64,000 nucleotides of DNA from Malachius bipustulatus. Its lineage: Eukaryota; Arthropoda; Insecta; Coleoptera; Melyridae. The stretch is taken from the NCBI GenBank assembly GCA_910589415.1, contig OU342631.1, forward strand, positions 16,802,001 through 16,866,000, written 5' to 3'. A program made the translations under genes and the position numbers. The number at the start of each line of letters is the position of its first letter. Positions within the stretch are counted from its first letter, which is position 1. Shown piece by piece: positions 25,631-33,906 of the stretch. The notes under the pieces were generated by a model. It had not been told where the DNA came from, made no database searches, and worked only from the letters and a program-made list of their open reading frames with translations.

Positions 25631-27061
25631 ATGAATCCCGTTCAAGCTTTATTAAGTGAAGAACTCGCTTATGAAATAGCGATTAGAAAACAAGTCCCAT
25701 TTAGTACACAGGAGAAAAGACGAATTCAATTTCGTGCCCTGTTAAATAGGGAAGAAAATTCTCTTTCTATTTCCGAATCTGTCTACCCCTTTGACAAAGA
25801 TTCTGCAGAGGTGAAAAAGACTCTTGCAGATTTGAAAATCAAAATACAGGACGCTCCCTTGTCTCTTAATGACCCTATCTGTCAAAGAATTCAATGTCGC
25901 CTGAATCATGTGATCTCTAGAATCAATAGATTCAAACTTGATCAAGATCCTGAAGCAAAAGCTTTAGCTGATGATTTATTTTCTGAGGCTTTAGAATTAG
26001 AAGGTCAATGGCTTCTGAAAAACGACCAGTCCCTAGACCAAACTGATAACTCATCCAATTCCCAGAGTGCTTCAAGCTCTACTGTATCCACTCATTCTAG
26101 ACCTAGTGTTCCAGTTTATAAATGGAATATTAAATTTTCTGGTTCTTCTAAGGATAATTTGATCCAATTTCTAGAAAAGGTCAAAGAACTTCAAAGGTCG
26201 AGAAATGTCTCAGACCGCGATCTTTTCGATTCTGCAATGGATCTTTTTGAAGACAAGGCTCTGATTTGGTTTCGCAGTGTTGCCAGCTCAATTATTTCTT
26301 GGGAAGATCTCAAGAATAAATTGAAAATTACTTTTCTCCCCCTCTCTTACGATGATGACCTATTAGAAGAAATCAAACAAAGAACTCATGGTGAATTTGA
26401 GTTAGTTGCTATCTATGTTGCCTCGATGCAAGGCTTATTTAAGAGATTGTCTACTCCCCCATCAGAAGTGGAACAATTTAAGATAATCAAGAAAAATCTT
26501 CATCCCTATTTCCAAAATCATCTTGCCCTTGTTGAGGTAAACAACATTCAGGACATAATTTCCATCGGAAAGAAGTTAGAAGATAATAGGACTATTATCC
26601 AACAATATCGTCCCCCTCCCTCTAAGAAGGTTCAAAGTCTCTTAAATTCAGACCTAGCATGTTCTGGAGAACCAGCTTCTTTCTCTTCTCGTAAAGCCAG
26701 AGGCACACCAACTAAAGGTGCACCTACACCTAGTAACTCCAAGATCCCAGTTACTAACCTTTCTGCAGTCACCTGTTGGAATTGTTCCAACAAAGGTCAT
26801 ACCTATGTAAGGTGTAATCTCCCTAGAAAAGTTTTTTGTTATGGCTGCGGCCATAAAAATGTCTACAAGTCTAAATGTCCCTCATGTTCGGCAGATTTCC
26901 TGAACTCTCTCAAAGTCACTTCTCGTTCAAAAAACGACGAAGTTGCACAACAGGGTGCAGTGCGACAACAAGAGACAAGCCGCCCAAAGCAAGCCCTTGT
27001 AGAAAAGAGCTTGAAGTCAAAGGACGATCAGTCTCCTCCCTCTCCAAAAGACCAGCACTAG
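25631..27061 (+). CDS. gag: Gag polyprotein of the LTR retrotransposon
   Basis: A 476-residue capsid/nucleocapsid precursor with an ATG start. A charged N-terminal region leads to a Ser-rich linker at about 135-160. A retrotransposon-gag capsid domain follows at about 163-320 (KWNIKFSG, then ALIWFRS and ISWEDLKNKL). The nucleocapsid has a canonical CCHC knuckle at residues 382-395 (C-X2-C-X4-H-X4-C). The second motif, 403-416, has the same spacing but Val411 in place of His, followed by CPSC. The C-terminus is basic and overlaps pol by about 190 bp in the -1 frame. Known role: it assembles the particle and binds genomic RNA. The frame is intact with no internal stop. Confidence 0.92.
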   Translation: MNPVQALLSEELAYEIAIRKQVPFSTQEKRRIQFRALLNREENSLSISESVYPFDKDSAEVKKTLADLKIKIQDAPLSLNDPICQRIQCRLNHVISRINRFKLDQDPEAKALADDLFSEALELEGQWLLKNDQSLDQTDNSSNSQSASSSTVSTHSRPSVPVYKWNIKFSGSSKDNLIQFLEKVKELQRSRNVSDRDLFDSAMDLFEDKALIWFRSVASSIISWEDLKNKLKITFLPLSYDDDLLEEIKQRTHGEFELVAIYVASMQGLFKRLSTPPSEVEQFKIIKKNLHPYFQNHLALVEVNNIQDIISIGKKLEDNRTIIQQYRPPPSKKVQSLLNSDLACSGEPASFSSRKARGTPTKGAPTPSNSKIPVTNLSAVTCWNCSNKGHTYVRCNLPRKVFCYGCGHKNVYKSKCPSCSADFLNSLKVTSRSKNDEVAQQGAVRQQETSRPKQALVEKSLKSKDDQSPPSPKDQH

Positions 27062-29877
27062 TATCTTCCAGTTATCTTGTTGATTTCACTATCCAAAAGG
27101 AACAGTGGAAATCATGGTTGCAAAAAGTTGCAAACTTTTTCGAATCTTTTCGAATACCTCCTAAAAAGGACATACCTAAACCAAGTGCTGACTCTTTAAT
27201 ACCTGTTATAGCTCCAATCTTATTATCTAACCCTGTTGACAATAGACCATTTATAGCTGTCAAAATGTGTGACGTACCTTATACAGCCCTCTTTGACACC
27301 GGCGCCAATATCTCTGTTTGTGATTTGGAAACTATGCAGGAAGTTCTGGGTGAACTACCCATCCCTTCCAAAAATTCGGATTTGTTGTGTTCCCTGAAAA
27401 ATGCTGACGGTTCCCCTCTATCTGTTATCGACATAATTGAACTTGACCTGACCATAGATGACGTCACAAAGAAAGTCCAATTCCATGTGGTATCTTCCAT
27501 TTCACCACAAATTATCTTGGGAATAGACGTTGCTCGTATTTTCAACATGACGATTAATTTCGTAAATGAATCCTTCGAAGTTCATCCCGGTGATCCTTCG
27601 TCTTCATTATCTCCTATCTTACCTAATGAACTTACGGTTTGCGCTATCAATAAGATTCAGGATATCTCTTGTTTACCTCCTACCGACCTGTCTAGACTTG
27701 AATCGACGATAGACAAATTCAAAAGTTTGGCCCGTGTTGATATACTCCCTGAAACCAATGTGCTATGCCATTCCATAGAAACAAAAGACGCTAAGCCTTT
27801 TAGACAGAGACAATATCCTTTATCTCCAACCCTTCAACAATATCTAAATGAAGAGGTAGATAAATTACTTAAGTTGGAAATTGTCGAAAAAAGTAATTCT
27901 CCTTGGGTGTCCCCTGTTCTTTTGGTCCGCAAGAAAGACAAAACATACCGTATGTGTTTTGATGGTCGAAAACTAAACGAGATCACCACACATGACTCAT
28001 ATCCCCTGCCTAGAATCGATACTATCTTGAGCAAGCTCAAAGATGCTAATTACCTTACCTCTATCGATTTAAAGCAGGCTTTCTTTCAAGTTCCTTTGGA
28101 CGAAGAATCCCGCCCAAAGACCGCTTTTGTAGTTCCCGGGAGAGGTTTATTCCAATTCCGACGAATGCCTTTCGGACTGAGAAACAGTGCTCAAACCCAA
28201 CAACGTCTTATGGACACAATTTTAGGTCCAGCTTTGGAGCCATTTGTTTTCGTCTATCTTGACGATATAATTATCGCTACCAATAGTTTCGAGAAACACC
28301 TGGAAATTTTAAGGGAAGTATACGAGCGTTTAAAAGACGCTAATCTTACTGTCAACTTCGACAAATGTCACTTCTGTCGAGATTCTCTCTCCTTTTTGGG
28401 TTTTATTATCGATAGAAACGGATTGCGAGTTAGTGAAGAGAAAGTTAAATCGATTATTGAGTCCCCTGTTCCTCATAATACCACTGGAGTAAGACACGTC
28501 CTAGGTATCTTACAATATTATAGGCGTTTCATAAAGGATTTTTCTACAATCAGTGCTCCTATCTCAGCTCTGCTGCATAACCGAAAAAAGGGACAGTCAA
28601 TAACTTGGAACTCAGAAGCTGATCAAGCTTTTAAACTTCTCAAGGAACGACTGACTACAGCTCCCGTTCTAGCTAGCCCAGATTTCTCGGAGCCCTTTTG
28701 CATACAGACGGATGCAAGTGATTTCGGGTTAGGTGCGGTGCTTTTTCAACTTGAGGGAGATTTCGAACATCCCATTGCTTTTGCTAGTCGAATGCTCTCG
28801 AAAGCCGAGAAGAAATACACCGTTACCGAAAGAGAATGTTTAGGTGTCCTCTTTGGTATAGAATATTTTCGCCCTTATGTCGAAGGTGCAAATTTTACAG
28901 TTTACACCGATCACGCCTCTCTTCTCTGGCTTCGCACGTTAAAAGATCCTATGGGTCGTGTAGCTAGATGGTGTTTACGCCTCAGCCAGTTTGATTTCGA
29001 CATTAAACATCGAAAAGGCACTTGCAATGTCCCTGCAGACTATCTTTCCCGCTCTATATCTTCTATCTCTCTCCAAAACTTTGTACCTGATGATTGGTAT
29101 AAAGACATGGTCTCCAAAGTTACCGAGTTTCCTGAGAAATACCCTGACTTTACCATCAAAGACAATATTCTTTATAAACATGTTAAGCCTCGAGTGGAAG
29201 TCATGTCTAACCTATCTGATTGGAAAATTGTTGTCCCTACTCCTAATCGGGAGGAAATAATTGCTCAGTTTCATGACCCTCCAACTTCTGCACATTTTGG
29301 AGTAAGTAAAACTTTGGCAAGAATATCTGAAGTTTATTATTGGCCCAAAATGATTATCTCAGTCAAAAAGTACGTGAGAAACTGCCAGGTTTGTGGTGCA
29401 CACAAAGCCCCAAACACTGCTCGCGTAGGACTTATGGGTAATTATAAGAAAATCAATTTTCCCTTCCAATTTCTCTCCATTGACTTCATGGGACCTTTCC
29501 CTCGATCCAAGGCTAGAAACACCCAACTTTTAGTCGTCACTGATTGGTTTTCGAAATTCGTTTTGGTTAAACCAATGCCTAATGCTACAGCAGCTGCCGT
29601 TACAAAATTTCTTGAGAACCAAGTGTTCTTAATTTTCGGTGTGCCTCAAATTCTGCTTTGTGACAATGCTCAAATCTTTAAAAGCAGTCTATTTACTAGT
29701 TTGCTGAAAAACTACGAAGTTAATTTGTGGTATAGCGCCAGGCATTTATCTCAGGTGAATCCGACCGAGAGAACGAATCGTACCATCCTTACAGCCATCT
29801 CGTCTTACATCCGTGACAATCATAAAGATTGGGATAAAAATGTTATAAAATTGCACAAGCAATTAACTTATCGGTGA
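26875..29877 (+). CDS. pol: Pol polyprotein (protease, RT, RNase H, integrase core), truncated by frameshift
   Basis: The open frame is 1,000 codons from an ATG at 26875, but translation probably enters at 26935 by -1 frameshifting. Numbering from 26875: the aspartic protease LFDTGA has its Asp at 141, and ILGIDV follows. The reverse transcriptase has VYLDDII with the first catalytic Asp at 463. RNase H has TDAS with its Asp at 613, then TERE and YTDHASL. The integrase has an H-H-C-C zinc-binding region at about 800-845 and a catalytic core with Asp870, Asp930 and Glu965. The core shows departures from usual: DNAQIF where DNG is typical, and HLSQVNPTER. The frame ends early at TGA 29875-29877. 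The cause is one A too few in the A run at 29847-29850, and the rest of integrase lies in another frame. Confidence 0.92.
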   Translation: MSLMFGRFPELSQSHFSFKKRRSCTTGCSATTRDKPPKASPCRKELEVKGRSVSSLSKRPALVSSSYLVDFTIQKEQWKSWLQKVANFFESFRIPPKKDIPKPSADSLIPVIAPILLSNPVDNRPFIAVKMCDVPYTALFDTGANISVCDLETMQEVLGELPIPSKNSDLLCSLKNADGSPLSVIDIIELDLTIDDVTKKVQFHVVSSISPQIILGIDVARIFNMTINFVNESFEVHPGDPSSSLSPILPNELTVCAINKIQDISCLPPTDLSRLESTIDKFKSLARVDILPETNVLCHSIETKDAKPFRQRQYPLSPTLQQYLNEEVDKLLKLEIVEKSNSPWVSPVLLVRKKDKTYRMCFDGRKLNEITTHDSYPLPRIDTILSKLKDANYLTSIDLKQAFFQVPLDEESRPKTAFVVPGRGLFQFRRMPFGLRNSAQTQQRLMDTILGPALEPFVFVYLDDIIIATNSFEKHLEILREVYERLKDANLTVNFDKCHFCRDSLSFLGFIIDRNGLRVSEEKVKSIIESPVPHNTTGVRHVLGILQYYRRFIKDFSTISAPISALLHNRKKGQSITWNSEADQAFKLLKERLTTAPVLASPDFSEPFCIQTDASDFGLGAVLFQLEGDFEHPIAFASRMLSKAEKKYTVTERECLGVLFGIEYFRPYVEGANFTVYTDHASLLWLRTLKDPMGRVARWCLRLSQFDFDIKHRKGTCNVPADYLSRSISSISLQNFVPDDWYKDMVSKVTEFPEKYPDFTIKDNILYKHVKPRVEVMSNLSDWKIVVPTPNREEIIAQFHDPPTSAHFGVSKTLARISEVYYWPKMIISVKKYVRNCQVCGAHKAPNTARVGLMGNYKKINFPFQFLSIDFMGPFPRSKARNTQLLVVTDWFSKFVLVKPMPNATAAAVTKFLENQVFLIFGVPQILLCDNAQIFKSSLFTSLLKNYEVNLWYSARHLSQVNPTERTNRTILTAISSYIRDNHKDWDKNVIKLHKQLTYR
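26929..26966 (+). promoter_or_regulatory. -1 ribosomal frameshift signal (gag to pol)
   Basis: The slippery heptamer A-AAA-AAC at 26929-26935 is in the gag reading phase (TCA AAA AAC). A six-base spacer follows. Then comes a seven-pair stem (26942-26948 with 26960-26966, one G-U pair) closed by an 11-base loop. Pol is in the -1 frame from here, so slippage would continue reading at 26935. Heptamer, phase, spacing and stem all match the known geometry of retroviral -1 frameshift sites. Function is inferred. Confidence 0.8.
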
Positions 29878-30341
29878 GCGAAGTTACTAAACACGCTCCA
29901 GCTTTCCTACTCTTCGCTAGAAATGTCCCTGTAGACGGAACCTTTTACGGTCCAGTCTCAGATAATTATCTAGAATTACCTGATGATCTGTCTTATGTTC
30001 ATCGAGAACAAGACATATCTAAATTACCTCCTATCTTCAGCGATATACGTGATAGACTTAAGAAAGCTTACGAAGTAAGTAAGAAACATTACGACTTACG
30101 CAAGCGCCCCGATGTTTTCACCGAGGGTGACCTCGTCTGGAAACATACCTACCCACTTTCGAATGCCGCAAAGAATTTTGCTGCTAAATTGGCCCCAAAA
30201 TTCGTACTATGCCGGATATCTAAAGTAGTGTCTAAATTAGTGTACGAATTACAAGACCAAGAAGGCAATCCCCTAGGTCGCTGGCATTCTAAAGATTTGA
30301 AGGCTTATCGAGGCGAAGACCCGCCGAAAAGCGACGAATAG
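29874..30341 (+). pseudogene. Pol integrase C-terminal domain, out of frame
   Basis: Continuation of integrase in a different frame, stopping at 30339-30341. It contains the TPAFLLF-like phrase usual after the catalytic core (here HAPAFLLFARN), a basic helix-rich stretch, and the strand-rich C-terminal domain (GDLVWK, then KLAPKFV and RWHSKDLK). It has no ATG start of its own that makes sense. The recognisable frame also extends a few codons upstream into the end of the main pol frame. It is the severed end of pol, not a separate gene. No slippery heptamer occurs at the break, so it looks like a mutation. Confidence 0.85.
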
Positions 30342-31337
30342 TTCCTTGTAATATCTTTTCTCTAATTTTATTTTCCTGCCTACCTTTATCTCTCTTTTTG
30401 TATTTGACAAAAATCCGTTAGAAAATGAGGTCTAGCAATATGAGAATTGAGAAAGCTCCGTTTCTTGTCGTATCTTAGAATGAATGAAGAATGTATGTAG
30501 AATGAATACCGTATCTTTCAAAGCATTTCTCAAGGATCTCGATGTTAGCTGTATGAATGTGGATCCAAGTATAAATGTTGCTAATTTTGAGATCGGTATC
30601 TGCTATCCTCAGGCTCTCACTCTATTTTATCGCTCATATTTTGAGAACCCATATCTTTCTGGTTATCTGGAATCATTACCTTGAAAAGTAACTATTCGCC
30701 TATCTTGTCTGACTAACGTTTACAGGTCTAATGTTATCTTTTAAAATTTCTTATGTTCAATGAACTAAAGAAAATGCTATCTTGCCGTTGTATCTACCTT
30801 ATCTTATCTTTTACTTTTATCTTATCTATCGTCTTACCAAGCTTGGGTGCTTTAAGATTTTCCGCCCTGCATGGCTAAAGTGAAAAATCCCTCTGTTGCC
30901 TCAACGGAAGACAACAGAATATCTTTACCTTATCTTATCTACCGTTCAAGGAAACGAAAATTGAATTTGCAATTTTCTTCTTGAAAAATGACAGGCGTAA
31001 GCTTTAGTCAAAGCTTCGTGCCTTTCTTATCTTTAATTTCTTTTCAAAGAAAAGGAATTATCCTATCTTACCTTATCTATATCTATTAGTACCATATTAG
31101 AATGGTAGCTAATACTTATCTTCTCTGCGAATATTTTCCATAATGGAAAATAAAAATCTATGTGAATTCTAGTGTTGAATTTGCAAAGATGACTTTAGAT
31201 ATTCGGTGTTAACACAAATGAATTTGAACACGGATATTGAATGTCCCCTACCTTAGCGATGAAAATGGTTGTTCCATTTTTCTTATCTTACCGAGTGAGA
31301 AAAATTATCTTACCGTTACCTTAATGTTTATCTAATA
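30342..31337 (+). other. post-pol non-coding region rich in GATA motifs
   Basis: Between pol and the repeat array. From about 30723 to 31330 it is packed with TTATCT, CTTATC and TATCTTATC, that is, AGATAA and GATAAG on the minus strand. I count roughly twenty. The 66-codon ORF at 30484 resembles nothing. The motif density could serve GATA-family transcription factors or be low-complexity drift. Confidence 0.55.
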
Positions 31338-31569
31338 ATCCAGGCGATTATTGATGTTTTCTCCGTGCGATTATCAATGTTTCCTCCATGCGATTATTTG
31401 AATGATTATCCAGGCGATTATCAATGTTTCCTCCATGCGATTATTTGAATGATTATCCAGGCGATTATCGATGTTTCCTCCATGCGATTAATGAGAATTT
31501 ATCCAGGCGATTTATTAGTTGTTGTAATCCAGGCGATTTATTAGTTATTGTAATCCAGGCGATTGACAG
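31338..31569 (+). repeat. GCGATT tandem array before the third ORF
   Basis: Six ATCCAGGCGATT starts lie at 31338, 31408, 31455, 31501, 31527 and 31553, giving units of 70, 47, 46, 26 and 26 bp. Between them are variant copies CC(G/A)TGCGATTA and a recurring GATGTTT(T/C)CTCC. It lies about 130 bp upstream of the third ORF. The element named gypsy in Drosophila carries an array of protein-binding repeats that acts as an insulator, though in its 5' leader. Whether this array binds a protein is unknown. Confidence 0.85.
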
Positions 31570-31696
31570 TTTTTCCGTGCGTATAGTGAGCTTTTAAGCA
31601 ATCAGTGTGTTTACGTTGCTTGATAAATTTCACGTTGTTATCTGTTACCTGGCCTTAAAGGCAGAGTAAATTTCCCCTTTTTCTTACCCGTGCAAT

Positions 31697-32896
31697 ATGG
31701 AGTCGCGTAGGCGACGACGTAGCCAAATTTTCGCTGGCTTTAAAGACGAAAAGATTACCTTCAATTTCAGACTTTGGGAGGAGATGAAACTCCTACCCGA
31801 ATTCGGAGTAAACCCGGATATTAGGGCTTGGCAAATAAAAGCAAATAAAGAATGTTTTCTTATTGAAAAGGACAGATATTTTAAATTTCTATCTCTTCAC
31901 GCTGTTCTGGAACACCGCCACCCTGACATAGATGTTTTAGACCATTTCTGTGAAGTCGCACAAGAAAGGTGTGACGCAGATAATATGGACGTGACCGCAT
32001 CTTTGTTCAGATATAATGCCAGGCACCTCTCTACCGAGGCAGTTATCTTTGAAAATCCTATGGCCGAGGATGAGAAACAACGGTTTCGAATTCTAGGTTC
32101 ATATAAAAAGCCCAGCGAAGATTGGTTACAAGTGCACAGAAACACTTGGACAAAGTTCCAAAAACAAGGAAACCCTGAGCGAGTTAGCATTAACCGTCCA
32201 ATTAAATCTATAAAGTCGAGATTTGAACCAGAGACTGAGTTGGCGATTACTTTAGGACAGTTGTTACCTAGTCGTGTTCGTTGTCGTGAGAGGGCCATGT
32301 TGGCGATAGCCTACCCTACAACTATGATTATTAGTCCTTGTAAGACACCCATACCTTTATATAGTAGAAGAATCTACTACCCTCGCGACATTACGCCTGA
32401 TATTCATCATACGGGACGTCGACATCCGTTAAAACATCTAGTTATTCCACTCTTTTTAGACTCGAAATTTCCCCTTCCGGAAATATTCAAAAATAGGTGT
32501 GTTTGCCAGCTTCTCTCATATCGAATCATCAAGAATAATCTTTTCGTGACCGCTCTTATATTCGACCATTTAATTAAAAATTCTTCTTGTTCCCCTAGGA
32601 GCAAAGACATCTTTCCTCCATGGCGAGAAAGTTTCCCTAAATTTTCCCCGTTGATTGACATAAGCGCAATCCAGATAATCACCCTTGCAGACACTCTTGT
32701 GCCTACACCTGTGGGACAAGAGCACTGGATTGTGTTGGGACAACTTTTAGTACGCCTGGTGAACGATGATCAAATGTGGAGAAGGTTCGAATCTCACTTC
32801 GGTGTCCTGAATAGGGAACCTGAAGACGACTTTAATAACTTTTTATGGTTTCCAAGAAACCGTCCTAACCGTTTCCATTCCTCGAGGTATCTCTAG
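31697..32896 (+). CDS. third ORF of the LTR retrotransposon, function unknown
   Basis: An intact 399-codon ORF with an ATG start, in the position where env lies in env-bearing Ty3-type elements. It does not look like an envelope protein: no signal peptide, no clear furin site, no fusion peptide and no C-terminal membrane anchor are visible. The N-terminus is very basic (MESRRRRRSQ), which could bind nucleic acid or direct nuclear import. The body is soluble-looking, with a hydrophobic middle (RHPLKHLVIPLFL, then NNLFVTALIFDHL) and many Arg and Trp. It ends FPRNRPNRFHSSRYL. I do not recognise the family. An ORF this long without stops, in an element that has just moved, suggests real coding. 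A captured host gene or an accessory factor are both open. Expression could use splicing from an LTR donor. Confidence 0.75.
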   Translation: MESRRRRRSQIFAGFKDEKITFNFRLWEEMKLLPEFGVNPDIRAWQIKANKECFLIEKDRYFKFLSLHAVLEHRHPDIDVLDHFCEVAQERCDADNMDVTASLFRYNARHLSTEAVIFENPMAEDEKQRFRILGSYKKPSEDWLQVHRNTWTKFQKQGNPERVSINRPIKSIKSRFEPETELAITLGQLLPSRVRCRERAMLAIAYPTTMIISPCKTPIPLYSRRIYYPRDITPDIHHTGRRHPLKHLVIPLFLDSKFPLPEIFKNRCVCQLLSYRIIKNNLFVTALIFDHLIKNSSCSPRSKDIFPPWRESFPKFSPLIDISAIQIITLADTLVPTPVGQEHWIVLGQLLVRLVNDDQMWRRFESHFGVLNREPEDDFNNFLWFPRNRPNRFHSSRYL

Positions 32897-33895
32897 AAAG
32901 AGATGTTTACCTTGATGTTTCTTTATCTCATAGTCAAACTCGTTTGGGAGTCCAAGTTCCCTTGTATTATCTTTACCCAGGAAGGTTACCTATCTTTTAA
33001 TTTTCTGATGCTCAGATTTTCTATAGCATCGACCCCCTTGAGGATCGATACTCTCCCTGTTTGCTACTTGAATCTGCCACTCGATCACGATGATCTTACC
33101 TCTGACTTTTCCGCTCCCCACTGTCTCAGTGGCGGGGCATGCTTCAAAGCAGAGCGCGGGTTGTCGTTGGTCGGGGAAGCAGCGTTCAACAGCAAGGGAA
33201 ATGTTTCGTGCCCACCTCAGGAGATTTTTTCTTCTTAGGAATTCTAATTTTATTTATTTCAGAATATTCATTACTGTGATATCTGACAGTATTATTGATT
33301 TTGTTTATCTTAGTATGTATCTTATCTTATATTATCTATCTTATCTTATATTATCTAACCATATCTTATCGTATCTTCATATCTAGTTATCTAGAAATTA
33401 TTCCTTTGTTTATCGACATTGTTCGGCGAGAACAATTACCATTTAAGAAAGTTATCTTAATTATCTTATTACTACCGTTACTAGCATATCTTTTATTTTA
33501 TTGCCTTTGCAATGAAGCATGAATATTTTATTTTTATACCTTATGAATAATTATTACCTGGTGCTTAATATTTAAGTTGCATGTAATTTTAGTAAACCTA
33601 ACGCTATTCCCTTTTTGAAAGTTGCATGTTACCTTAGTAAGCATATATAAGAGAAATTTTATTCATTCAATGAAACAGATCAATGATGTCGTTGACAATT
33701 TGTTCGTTCAGAATTGTTATCTTATTTCTTCGAAAGGTTCATGTTATTTATGAACGTGATTTCTGAATCATATTCTCTAAGCTTATCGTCACCTAGTTGT
33801 CCCGCAAACATACCCTTCTTCGGGTATAGTAACAACTTGAAATACGCCTGTGCTTTTTCCAGTTGGTTTATCTTTAATCCTTTCCTTACCCCGGT
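32897..33895 (+). other. 3' non-coding region of the retrotransposon
   Basis: About 1 kb from the third ORF to the purine tract. It includes a second GATA-motif run at about 33295-33380 (repeated TATCTTA and TATCTTAT units). Short ORFs here overlap in several frames and are not convincing. Confidence 0.6.
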
Positions 33896-33904
33896 AAAGA
33901 GAGG
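33896..33904 (+). other. polypurine tract for plus-strand DNA
   Basis: AAAGAGAGG ends two bases before the 3' LTR, the place where reverse transcription primes the plus strand. It is short but correctly placed. Confidence 0.6.
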
Positions 33905-33906
33905 TG

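Noticed and set aside
29840..29880. A second programmed frameshift at the pol break
   Set aside because: The bases there (ATA AAA TTG in phase) do not form an X-XXY-YYZ heptamer. A one-base loss in a homopolymer explains it better.
31697..32896. Third ORF as an envelope gene
   Set aside because: Position fits, but there is no signal peptide, cleavage site, fusion peptide or membrane anchor.
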